NCBI RefSeq assembly: GCF_023065955.2
Contig: NW_026622886.1
Location: forward strand, 15,634,001 to 15,698,000
Reading direction: 5' to 3'
Source of the DNA: Ursus arctos
Taxonomy: Eukaryota > Chordata > Mammalia > Carnivora > Ursidae
DNA length: 64,000 bases
Shown here: in pieces, positions 54,055 to 64,000 of the stretch
Numbering within the stretch: position 1 is the stretch's first letter
Layout: each line of letters starts with the position of its first letter
Notes under the pieces: generated by a model
Seen by the model: only the letters and a program-made list of their open reading frames with translations
Databases searched by the model: none
Told to the model about the DNA's origin: nothing
Made by a program: the position numbers and the translations under genes

Positions 54055-54745
54055 ATTACCCACATCACGCTGAGACTGTCGGGGCACCTGCTGCTAAAAT
54101 AGCCGTCATGGGCCCAGGTCTCCTTGGGGAAACAGGAAGGATAGGATGGTTGCTTGCTTTGAGCCACGTAGAGTCTGTGGGGAGATATGGGCTTTTATGG
54201 CTGCTGAAGTGAATGACACCACTGGCATGCAGCTCAGTGAGCTCCCGGGCTACCTCCGGAGAATACAGACTCCTTTTTATGTTGAAGATAAATCTAGCGC
54301 AATGCATGCACTGGGTCAGTAACATAAACTATTCACAGATACTTTTCCAACCCTTTTGTGTCATCTACATTACAGTGAACTTTCTATCAAGATGACCATG
54401 GAAAAGAATTCATTAGTATATATAGACTAATTCCCTACCCCAAGAATTTCTCCAGGTACACCTGTAGCATTTTATTCCTCACTTGCTAATGTACCACTTT
54501 ATTTTTGTTCTAATTAGTTGTCAGTGGTCCCTAGTTGATATGAGAAAACAACATAGTAGGTTTATCTACCAACCAAGTTGATGCAAAGAATAACAGAACT
54601 TATTTATATAGAAGAATGGCCTTGTCCGCTCCTCCTCCCAACACTGGACCTATACAACCAGCACACTTTGTTCAGTGCCTCCTTTAGAAAAACATTAACA
54701 AATAACGTTCGTGCACCCCAGAAGGGGATTAAAAGTGTGTGCCAT
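54055..54745. other. No gene seen
   Basis: Noncoding; short frames only. Confidence 0.4.
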
Positions 54746-54746
54746 A

Positions 54747-54933
54747 GGGGCACCTGGGTGGCTCAGACAGCTAAGTGTCTGACTTTGGCTCAGGTCATGA
54801 TCTCAGGGTCCTGGGATCGAGCCCCGCATCGGGCTCCCTGCTCAGCGGGGAGTCTGCTTGTCCCTTCCCTTCTGGCCCTCCCCCTGCTTGTGCTCTGTCT
54901 CCCTCTCAAATAAATAAATAAAATCTTTAAAAA
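54747..54933 (+). mobile_element. SINEC (Can-SINE)
   Basis: 'ggggcacctgggtggctcagacagctaagtgtctgactttggctcagg', 'gggtcctgggatcgagcccc', CT-rich body, AATAAA repeats. Target duplication aaagtgtgtgccata (ends 54746) and aaagtgtgttgccata (starts 54934), one base different. Confidence 0.97.
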
Positions 54934-54984
54934 AAAGTGTGTTGCCATAATCAGACTAACCAGGATCCCCACCTAGCCAGGCAC

Positions 54985-54997
54985 GGGGGGGGGGGGG
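54985..54997. repeat. G13 homopolymer
   Basis: Thirteen G in a row about 50 bp after a SINEC tail. Confidence 0.9.
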
Positions 54998-54999
54998 CT

Positions 55000-55985
55000 A
55001 GAAATGCCTCACTTGGCCGTATTCAGAGCCATTTGGGGTTTGCAGCCTGTAAGGAACATCGGTACTCTAATTTGCATGCCTGGTGCCTCCTGTACATTGC
55101 CTGTGGAGAGCCCATTAGCAGCAGAGGTCACGGAGGCTGGGGTCCCGCAGAGCTGCGGGAAAACCAAGCTGTTTTGTTCTTCTCAGGTGAGAGAGGACAG
55201 AACCTCTTTATCATGGTTATTATGGTTAATAAGCATTTACTAATAGGATGAGGGGCTGAACTCCACTCACAGAGCATGAAAACTTCATTACACAGAGCAA
55301 GGCTGGAAGGGCTTATAACCCTGAAAGGATCTAAAAAAGCGTATCTTTGTGATGAGGGTCTCCCAGACACAGATGAGTCAAGGACCTAAGAGACGGTGAC
55401 ATGACTGGGTTTCAGACTGCATGGTATATTGCAAATGGGTTGGATTGGAGATCATGGTGAATGATCTGTCAGTTTTCATGTAGGGACTATATCGGGTCAT
55501 TAAATGCAACTGTCTATGGTCAAGGTATAGTATTTTATACTGTGGCCAAAGAACATTCTTTGGGAACATATTCCTATCAAAATCTTCACTTTGCACATCA
55601 CATTTCAGAGCTCTACATGAATCTTGAGTGTGTATTACTGCATATAAGATGTAAAGCAAAGTTGTTCTGAACAATTTTGGGATGGGGAGAGGGAGAGTGG
55701 GGGATGTGCATTATTGATTCATACTTGACAGTGAGAGCCTTTACTCTTGGGTTATTTTTTTTTTTTCAGTAAACGGGTTTCCAGACTGCCACGTTTGTTC
55801 CTATTAATCCATTTCCCCAATATCTCCAAGTCAGTCATTGCTAAGTGACATTATTCAAGCAAAGGATTTTGTGTAAAAATGTCTATTCAGTTTTAATGAT
55901 GAAATTTCATATTCTCATAGTTGTGAGGCTGAGTTTGCAGAGTACTTACTCTGTGCTAGTCCCGTTAGCGTGTTTTGTAAGCTCA
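55000..55985. other. No gene seen
   Basis: Noncoding. The 98-codon minus frame at 55378-55674 has no recognisable product. Confidence 0.4.
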
Positions 55986-55989
55986 TTTG

Positions 55990-56170
55990 ATTCTCATCCA
56001 AACAGTCCTTTGGGATAGGACTTATTATTATTCCTACTTTACAGATGAGAAACCTGAAATGCAGAGTGTTCTAGTAACTCTCCCACACAAAAACTGCTGG
56101 GAAGTGGTAGCACGGGGTCCGAACTCAGTCTGACTGACCCCAGGGTCTGGGCTCTTATACCTCGTCAAGG
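55990..56170 (-). repeat. MIR SINE fossil
   Basis: 'tttgattctcatccaaacagtcctttgggataggacttattatta', 'ctactttacagatgagaaacctgaaatgcagag' and 'gtccgaactcagtctgactgacccc' are reverse MIR. Confidence 0.8.
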
Positions 56171-56564
56171 TCAAGTCATCAATTGGTTTTACTTTACAAA
56201 AAGGAAACTTTAACATCTGCGTAACTACACCAAAATCTTATTACACGGAGGGATGATTCAAACAATTTAGAATAAAAGAACCGACACAAACCCTTAACCT
56301 TTAGAAACAGGTACAGCAAATTTGTCTCTCAAAAATCATTACTGAATTTTAAAAAGAAAAAAAGAAAATGAGATTTAAAATATTAACAGCATTTTAAACA
56401 TGTGGGAATGGGAAGGTCAAGATTTTTTTTTAATCATCTGTCACAAGAGAAAGGTAACCCCAAATGACAGTGTTACTTCACGTCATTCTTTTTCAAAGTG
56501 CAAATTTCAGGCGCTGTGATTTGCAGCAAAAAAAGAAAAAAAAAAGAAAAGCAGCATATCAGAA

Positions 56565-56715
56565 CTCCGAAGCCCCAAGATTCACTCCTGGCTTTTCTGT
56601 TAACTCTGGGTGACCTTGAACACATCACCCTCTGAGTCTCAGTTTCCACAAACTTAAAATCTTTTTCTTCAAGTCATCACCGGAGTTTGTGCCAGCTCTA
56701 ATAGTTTTTGACTAT
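56565..56715 (+). repeat. MIR SINE fossil
   Basis: 'ttcactcctggcttttctgttaactctgggtgaccttg' and 'ctctgagtctcagtttccacaaac' are MIR. Confidence 0.65.
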
Positions 56716-56719
56716 CTTC

Positions 56720-59700
56720 AGACTAGATATTACTGTCGAATTTTTATATGCTGTCTTAGAATCAAAACTAATTATGCTCTTTTCTAAGATGATTATTGTG
56801 GGGTGTTTTTTTTTTTCTCCTGATGAGATCAACAGCTGGGCAGACCTCTTTTTCAAACACTGTTAATTGGTCACATGAACTCCACCATCACAGTGGATCT
56901 TTGGTCATTTGCTGAAGATGGGGAGGTGTTCTCTTCCGTCCTCCAGAAGACACAGATCCTCCACATGGTCCAGAGCCATATGGGAACCATGAGAACAACA
57001 AGCAAGGGGGATGATCTAGTAAATAAGCAACACTCTCCCTTCCTTCCTTCCTTCTGCTTTTTTAATTTTTTCCAGAGACACTAAATCAGTTTCCCTTTAT
57101 ATCAGAAATTAGGCTCCAAGAAGGTCCTCCCAGAAAACTGGTAAGAGAAAGGCCAAAATCAAGATATGGAGTCTGATTCGACCATATTAACAACATCTCC
57201 ACTAGAGCTGGAAATTATGAAATAGCATAAACTCTGAAGTAGAAGCTGTCTTGAGGTTCCTAAGAATTTACCATAGCTCTGGGAATTTAGTGAGACTCTA
57301 GTGTGAAGATACAAGTTCCCTCCCACCTGACCTGACCCTGGAGATGAAGAGGGGTTGGGAACAGGATACAGGGTGAAGTGAACCAGGTTTCCACAGATCT
57401 GTCAATAACCCTTTTATGGACTTCAAACCACTCTGTTCCATCGCCCCTTCACCTCTGAAAAATAAAACCGAAAAAAGTAAATAAGTAAACTCATGTCAAT
57501 GAAAGGGAAGTGAGAGCAATTTTCATTTTTAGGGCCTTTAGTGGAGAAGCAGTTTGAGGAAGTCTGTGTTCCTGCACCATCGACAGCGTGACTCTTTTTC
57601 TTTTGAAAGGCCGGCAACATCTTGCTCTTTTCCTTCCCTTCTAATTTCGTGCATTTTTAAAGTGAGGGCTGTAGCGTGCTTCTTTATCAAGGTTTAATGA
57701 AGACATTAGTATTCATTCAGTAAGCACAAGGTGTGCGTGTATCTCTAAGGAGCAGAGATAGACAACACAGGGTCAAACTTACTGAAATAAAAGTATGGCA
57801 TCCTTTCTTGCAATTCGGAGGCCCCGAGTTTGGCGTTTATGTGAAGAGCATACAGGACGGCTTCAGCATACAATGAGGAGTCCGCCGCCCCTGTTGAATT
57901 CCTTTGTTCATAGAATATATTTCAGTGCGTTCAGCATCCAGGTGTATTAGGATACTCAGGACTGTAAAAACTCGTAGGTTTTTAAATCTTCAAGGCTGCA
58001 GAAATTGCATGCATACATTAACGGCGCAGGTTTTCAAAATCATCTTGGAATGAGGGAAAACGTGAGTAGCCTACGAGAAACATATGGTACGAACTGTTCA
58101 TTCCATTTGCATTTGTTTCTGAGAGCTGTACTTATTGCAGCTTATAAAATCAATTCAATTTAGCTTTTGCTTCTCTGTGCAATAAATTATTTTCTGTGTA
58201 ATAAAGAAAATATGAGCCAGAAATATGGATCTGAAAATGTTTTTGTCACAAATCAAGGTGTCAGTCTGTTGACCCAAATATAAGCAAGACTGAAAAGTCT
58301 CCCTACAGAAAATCCAAAATTTGGGGGAGCTTTTCCCATTTTGCTTACACTGATTTTAAGAAAAATAGAATATATAAATGTCAGATGTGGAGAAGACCAC
58401 ACAACCTATAACTTTTACATCTCCTGCGCTATACTGATCTAAATGTTGTCTTATACATTCATCAATTTGAATTCGATCAGCTACAATGCACGGCATAAAA
58501 GATTTATTTTCCCTTTTGTTGTCACTGAAAACATTGAATCAACATCCAAATTATACTTTTCTGATAAAATTCTTAATCTAACAAGTCCTTTCTGTTTGTT
58601 GTCATTCATAGCTTTACTTCTGATTCATTATTAATCAGAGCTCATGTGTTCAGTCGCTATAAACTGTTCATAATGGCTTCTTTGTAGCTCTTAGATTTCT
58701 CTAATCTCCCCACAGTGAATTACAGTAGAACTCAATTCATTTGTTGGCATTATTAAATAGTTGATTAATGCCCAGGTTTTAAATTGTTCATCTTTTCTTA
58801 TTTTTATAAAGAACTAAAATCAGGATTTGCTGTTTTTGCCAGAAACCAGTGAGAATTTTCAAAATATTTCTCTTTGAAGCCTCGGGCTCTGATACCCTCA
58901 CATATGTGAATGTTCTATTGAAGTCGTTTTGGTAGCTTGAGCCCCCATAACTGTCTGTTCTTACTTGTCAGGTTAGAAGTCTGGGCATTAGACCCCAAAG
59001 CTCTCCTAGACCAGCCCTTATTTTCCTCAGGAGCTAAATAGGTTCATGAGAATGAGAATGTCTTCAGCAAAATGTATCACAACAACCCAGACCCAACATT
59101 TTTTAGTAAGTAGAAAGTCCGTGAAAATAAGCATTTACTCACTTGCCAGAGATCCCAGAAAGAGACAATAACCCTAGAAGATGCTGGAAGTCCTCCTAAT
59201 ATAATTGGATAATGTATGTTCCTCTCTTATCCCACGGGAACCAGATGTCTCACAAGACTCGCTTCCTGAAGGAAAACTGGGAGACGTGCTAAGGCTGTGT
59301 GTGTAGTCAGATCTGCCAGAGAGCCCAAGTCAGACATCACAGTTTGCAGCAGTGCGAAAGAAATTTCTCATCCTTGTTTCATGGCTCCTTCCTGCCCTGG
59401 TGGAGTGAGGGTCAGATTCCCTAGCAAAGCATTAAGACACAGAGTCCAACCCCAGACAGTTCTTCCAGCCTCACTTCTCAAAGCACCGCTAAAAGGTGCT
59501 TCTTGTCTTCCATCCAACTGGCCAACTTTTCCTCTAAACACAGCATATACAACCCAGTCACTCTCTCCTACTCTGAACTATGCTTTTTCGCTGATTCCAG
59601 AGCTTGCTTTCTCAGGCCTTGGGGATGGGGATGGGGGTGGGGGATGCAGGGAGAAGTTGGGGAGCACACTGAATCACTAAAACTGCCCAAATCTGTCTGT

Positions 59701-60160
59701 GCACCAAACACTGTCAGGAATCTGAATACAACTAAAAGCGTAACTGTCATCACATAGGCGGGTTACGGTGTTGTTTAACACTAAGGGGAAAGCACTGTAG
59801 TGTATTCTACAAAGTGTCGTTGTACACGTGTTTACATTCATCTCCCTCTCTTATTTTATGAGCCATTCATTTAACTTTCTGTTTTTAAAATAGGTATGAT
59901 GTCCTTACACATGTCCTCAACTGACTTGCAAATACATTGCGATCAGAAGCATGTCTTCATTCATTTCATGTTTACTGATCCCCATAAATAGCTGTTCAGC
60001 CCTTACTTTACGCTTGCTAACCCTCTGGGCCGGTCACCTTCGTTCACCCAGTCAGTGGCATTGCCTCTCACCACACCAAGAGCAGAAAGGGAACGAGGCA
60101 TATCTGTCGGAACTTACTGCCGGGGGTCGGAGCAAACCTGGGGAGGTGATGGGCAGGTTT
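56720..60160. other. No gene seen; 57.2-59.2 kb repeat-poor
   Basis: Apart from homopolymers I recognise no interspersed repeat between about 57.2 and 59.2 kb. The 69-codon + frame at 56875-57084 and 127-codon + frame at 59297-59680 show no domain or splice context and are treated as chance. Confidence 0.4.
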
Positions 60161-60295
60161 ATGGCGTGGATTGTAGGGATGGTTTCACAGGTGTGTACTT
60201 CTCACCAAGTCATCACGTTATCTGCATTAAGAGCACAGCTTTTTGTATGTCAATCATGCTTCAGTAAAGTGGTTTAAAAAGAAAAAACTTCGTGT
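60160..60295 (+). repeat. Old L1 3' end
   Basis: 'gggatggtttcacaggtgtgtac', 'ccaagtcatcacgttatctgc', 'ttttgtatgtcaatcatgcttcagtaaagtggtttaaaaa' is the L1M 3' terminus. Confidence 0.75.
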
Positions 60296-60299
60296 TTCT

Positions 60300-61290
60300 C
60301 CCTCTCTAGATGTACCCAAGAGACACCTGGACTTACCTTCTCAGAGAAACACGTGTCCCTCCTTCTCTTCAAAGCCAACCGTTCTGTCTGTGCTCCGGGT
60401 TCATCCCCCTTCCCCCTCTCTGAAATCCATCTGTTCTTGTCTCCTTCTTTTAGCCTCAGGCTCCCTGCAGTGTCACCCCATGTCCCCACTGCTGAGATCA
60501 CTGTGCTTCAGCAGTGTCAGGGTGTCTGCTGTTCTCTCGGCCTTGCTCACACCACACCCTGCGTCTGCCACATGCTGGTGCATCAGCCTGCAGCACGCCT
60601 CCCTTCTCCCCGTGGACATCCTACTTCTCCTCCAGGACCGTGCTTCAGCTGTCCTTACCTCCTCGAAAAACGTCCTTGGTCCTCTCAAAGAATGACTTTC
60701 TAGTCTGTGCTCCCATGGCATGTTGTCTTTTAGTACAGGCCGAGTCACAGCTTGGCAGGGTAATTTCTGATGTACGCACACGCTTCCCCGTTGGATTGAG
60801 AACTCACTGCATGCAGGGGTTATGTCTCATGACTCGTATCTCCATTGTCCGGCTTTCTCGTGTCGTTGATATTTTAACAAATGCTTGTGGAATAATTGTG
60901 CTTTCTTTCCTCTCACCAGGTAGGACTTGATAAAAGTAAATACTCATGTCATATCATGTCATGTGTGTTCCGAAGTAGAATTTTTCTTTGATAATGTGCC
61001 TTCCTAATGATTCTTCTACACATAAAAGAAAATATGCTTTAATGGTTATTTTGGCTTTTCCTCTTTGCAATCATCTGGCCTCTTGGGCTCACGGAGATTA
61101 TTCAGGATCTGCCTCTGGCCACCCTCCCCTTGTCCTCATGTTCCGTGACTCGACCCCATGTAACCTGTAGAGCGAAGAAGCAAACAAGTACACTGACCAC
61201 TGTCCTCATGGTCATATTAAATAATAAAGCATAAGGAATGGACAGTGTTTATTCATTCTGCATGTACGCACACAGACATAAATCATCTCA
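60300..61290. other. No gene seen; CT-rich ancient LINE debris
   Basis: 60330-60930 is pyrimidine-rich with overlapping frames (150 and 138 codons, +). Its end, 'tttaacaaatgcttgtggaataattg', resembles an L2-type tail. No domain is seen. Confidence 0.4.
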
Positions 61291-61299
61291 TTTTGTTAA

Positions 61300-61530
61300 C
61301 ATAGCAATTTATACATGTGGTCAACACACTACGTGCTTTCGGTAGATCTGTGAAGGAGGTATTATCATCATGTCCATTTCACAGATGCAGAAACAAGCTG
61401 GGAACGGTGCGTACCTTCCCTGAGATCCGGCCTCTGAATGTCGGAGCTGGGAATCAAACTCGGGGCTGCCCTGCTTCAAAGCTAATGCATTCTGTTGCTC
61501 AACCTGCTTCAAAAGTAGGGAGAATTGATT
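61300..61530 (-). repeat. MIR-like fossil
   Basis: 'aggaggtattatcatcatgtccatttcacagatgcagaaac' and 'ctgggaatcaaactcggggctgccctgcttcaaagc' are reverse MIR. Confidence 0.65.
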
Positions 61531-61599
61531 CACATTAATGACTGTATGGTTTGTATGTGTGACTGTGGTAGATTATTCATAGCTACACTATGTATACAT

Positions 61600-61870
61600 C
61601 ATAAAAATATAAATTATTTATTAAGCCATGATGTATCAGGCCTCATGTATGTTCCTAACTGCTGATATATGCCCCTTACAGAAAAACATTGTTCACTGAG
61701 GAATTATTTATGTTTGCAGCCCTCCTCTTAGAGGACATCCCATAATTCAGATAAGAAAATCAAGACCCAGAGAAGAGCAGACCCTCCACAAAGGTCAGAA
61801 TGATAGAGGCCCAGAGCATAACCCCGTCCTGGGCTTTCGAGTGCAGGTCTGACTAGCTGTGCTCTCCGAG
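61600..61870 (-). repeat. MIR-like fossil
   Basis: 'catcccataattcagataagaaaatcaagacccagagaag' and 'cctgggctttcgagtgcaggtctgac' fit reverse MIR. Confidence 0.5.
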
Positions 61871-61874
61871 AAAC

Positions 61875-62875
61875 ACAGTGCGCCAATCAGGTTGTCTTGA
61901 AGGAGCAAAGGTGACTCTCCCATTACCTAAGGATCCCAAACACAGACTAATTTGGAAGGGACACCCGTTTCACATGGCAATGCCAGTTGTGAACAGAAGA
62001 TGCGAGACATAGCAAAGGCATTTTGCAGCTCAAAAATACTTGAAGACCTTTAGTCTCTAAAAAGTCATGGGCTAAGAGCCTGTTTTGAATTCTGCATCCC
62101 CCCTTCCCAGACTTTTTATACTGATTGTATATTTACTTAACCAGTCCCAGCTTTTAAGCCAGTGGAATGCTAGAAATTGTATATGGGTAGGATTATGAAA
62201 AAAAAAGATTATTTTAGCCTTCCTTTATTTTCTTCACAAAGCTATATACCAGGTATTTCATATTGTTTGGGTGGAGAACCAGAAGTGATCATTTTCAACA
62301 GCAGAAAATTAAATGTATTCCAAAATATGCTTCTACTTTCAAAAATTGATAAATCAGCACATTAAGCAGCAATAAATGACGTGTGGGGCTATTTAAGGCG
62401 CTGAAGCCCTCCGGGATGAGCGGATCAGCAAAATACAACACCACAAGAACAGGTTTGGGTACTGTAAATATGGCTTCTGCGCATTTCACCTCTCTTGACA
62501 ACTATAGCAAGGATGTAGAATTCATGTACCTATCTTTAGAATTGTCAGGGAAGGTATTTACTGAAAAATAAGTATTTTGCAAGGAGGGAGTTGGTCAAGA
62601 GATTGTCTCTAAAAGACAAGAACTGTTCAGTAGGAGCGGGGAATAGGTGGAATCTTCAGTGACCGCCATTTTAGTCAACGCTGGGGAAGTAAAACCACCG
62701 TTCCCCTAATTCCGTTTCCAAGTGGAAAATGCCCCCCACCTCTTTTAAGCCGCCTTTTGGCAAAGCTGTTGTGCCATCAGAAATATATTCCTGGTATCTA
62801 AAAGGTGTTGTCAGAAATATGTCAGAAAAGCCATTGCCATGCGGAACTTGGAATTACATTCTAAACAGTCACCTG
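61875..62875. other. No gene seen
   Basis: Noncoding, unique-looking. Confidence 0.4.
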
Positions 62876-62879
62876 GCTT

Positions 62880-63060
62880 TGGCTCTGTAGTAAAGAAAAT
62901 GCAAGGGTTGCGATCTAATAGACTGAGTTGCTTGCATAACCTCCCTAAACCTGTTTCCTCCTTTATAAAATAGGGGATAATATTACTTTCCACATAGGTT
63001 GTAGGGATCTGATGCGATAAATTACGCATAAAGCCTGGCCTGTAGGCTAGTTTTATAGGG
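62880..63060 (+). repeat. MIR-like fossil
   Basis: 'gagttgcttgcataacctccctaaacctgtttcctcctttataaaataggg' and 'cataggttgtagggatctgatgcgataaa' follow MIR. Confidence 0.6.
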
Positions 63061-63064
63061 CTTT

Positions 63065-63620
63065 CGAGCCATATCACTACGTAGCATCTACTCCTTTTAA
63101 GCCTTTACAATTTATTTCAGTGGTAGAAATGCAGCGGAACAAATGCAGTTAAAGCACCTCTCGTGCCCTAGAATATGTAAATTGTTTCCTACAGTACCAT
63201 TTCCTGGAGTAGTTTCTCTTCCCACCCCTGGCACATTGCTGATTCCCCTGGCAGTCACACCACCCACTGAATGGTTCAAACACTTTCCCGGTCTACTTTG
63301 AGCAACTGTGAGTCCTTCTGTCTGCACAATTATTTTTATATACCATACATATTTAATTAGGAGAGCAAGGAAACTACTCCAAGGTTGAGGAATAGTGATG
63401 TGTGTGTGCTTCTCCTCTGGGGCTTGTGTGTGGACCAGTTTGGTTGGCATGTCTTGCTGATGAGACCAGAGAGAGACGGCCTCAGTCCACACATGAGCAC
63501 ACCCATTGCTTCATTCCTGGTCCCTGATCCTAACTCAGCCTAACTATGGAACAGGGTCCCCCGGGGGTGCCGAGTGGCCCTCTGTCTGCCTGTCACTTGT
63601 CTTAACCATCTCCGGGCTAG
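63065..63620. other. No gene seen
   Basis: Noncoding. The 126-codon minus frame 63112-63492 has no recognisable product. Confidence 0.4.
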
Positions 63621-63639
63621 CATATTTGTTCATTAGAAC

Positions 63640-64000
63640 AACACATAGCTTCTAACAGTCTACAAGATGCCAAGCCCATGCGAGGTGCTGGGCTGAATAA
63701 AGTAGTCATGCTTCCTGCCCTCATGGGGCCTACATTCTAGTTTGAGAGGGAGACAACAGATAAGTAGATGAGTACATATAAATTGTAAAAAGAACCACGT
63801 GAGAAATGAACAGAGAGCAGTGACTAGGAGTAGAGGAAGGACTTCCTTAAAGAGGGCAGCCATGAAAGGCCTCTCCGATGGGGCAGTCTCTGAGCCGAGT
63901 CCTGAGTGAGGAGAAGGAGCCAGCCCTTTGAAGCGTGTAAACGCTGGAAGTTTTGGTGACCTACAGTGGGCCGCTCGGCTGGGAGCTGTGGCTACGAGAA
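63640..64000 (+). repeat. Ancient interspersed repeat, runs off window
   Basis: 'agatgccaagcccatgcgaggtgctgggctgaataaagtag', 'cctgccctcatggggcctacattctagtttgagaggg', 'aaaggcctctccgatggggcagtctctgagccgag' and 'gaggagaaggagccagcc' are the recurring repeat, here well preserved. Confidence 0.6.

Noticed and set aside
60243..60695. 150-codon + ORF
   Set aside because: Pyrimidine-rich LINE-like debris starting in an L1 tail; Ser/Leu/Pro-rich translation without a domain.
1..64000. Prokaryotic or phage-type systems (CRISPR, operons, defence islands)
   Set aside because: SINEs, L1s, LTRs, a CpG island and splice signals show vertebrate nuclear DNA; no direct-repeat/spacer array or tightly packed ORFs were seen.

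Overview
This is mammalian nuclear DNA, almost certainly from an arctoid carnivore and most like a bear or giant panda. The evidence is about fourteen tRNA-Lys-derived Can-SINEs (SINEC): a head like GGCGCCTGGGTGGCTCAG, a CT-rich tail, then AATAAA repeats. Several carry the 'gcgtgatcccagcg' and 'ctggctgtctct' variant text that I associate with ursid and pinniped copies. Carnivore-type L1 3' ends support this. There are no operons, ribosome binding sites or CRISPR arrays. Nearly all ORFs longer than 60 codons are chance reading frames in noncoding or repeat DNA.

Layout. 1-20.6 kb is repeat-rich noncoding DNA: L1 relics, MIR and L2 fossils, SINECs (one inserted inside another at 12.0-12.3 kb) and an ERV LTR at about 17.65 kb. 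A strong CpG island lies at about 20.75-21.9 kb and is the only convincing gene-control region. On the + strand it appears to hold a noncoding first exon ending at a good splice donor (TCGG|GTGAGT, exon end 21727). On the - strand it holds a divergent 123-codon ORF starting at 21082 in a strong Kozak context. From 21.73 kb to the window end the DNA is best read as the start of a very long first intron of the + strand gene. No downstream coding exon was recognised.

The putative intron alternates long repeat-poor, AT-rich stretches (22.7-26.9, 30.8-34.9, 35.3-37.0, 57.2-59.2 kb) with repeat clusters (28-30.8, 37.5, 40-43, 45.3-47.3, 49-54.9 kb). Such repeat-poor stretches around a CpG island are typical of developmental regulators, but the gene could not be named from this sequence.

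The most interesting non-repeat signal is a compact inverted repeat at 39586-39650. It folds on paper into a microRNA-like hairpin: about 20 paired bases including G-U pairs, a short bulge, an inner stem and a 12-base loop. Others are the head-to-head CpG-island transcription unit, a GT/CG/GT Z-DNA tract at 36.65 kb, an inverted pair of about 200-bp repeats at 49.94 and 53.86 kb, and a 106-bp L1 insertion with a 10-bp target duplication.
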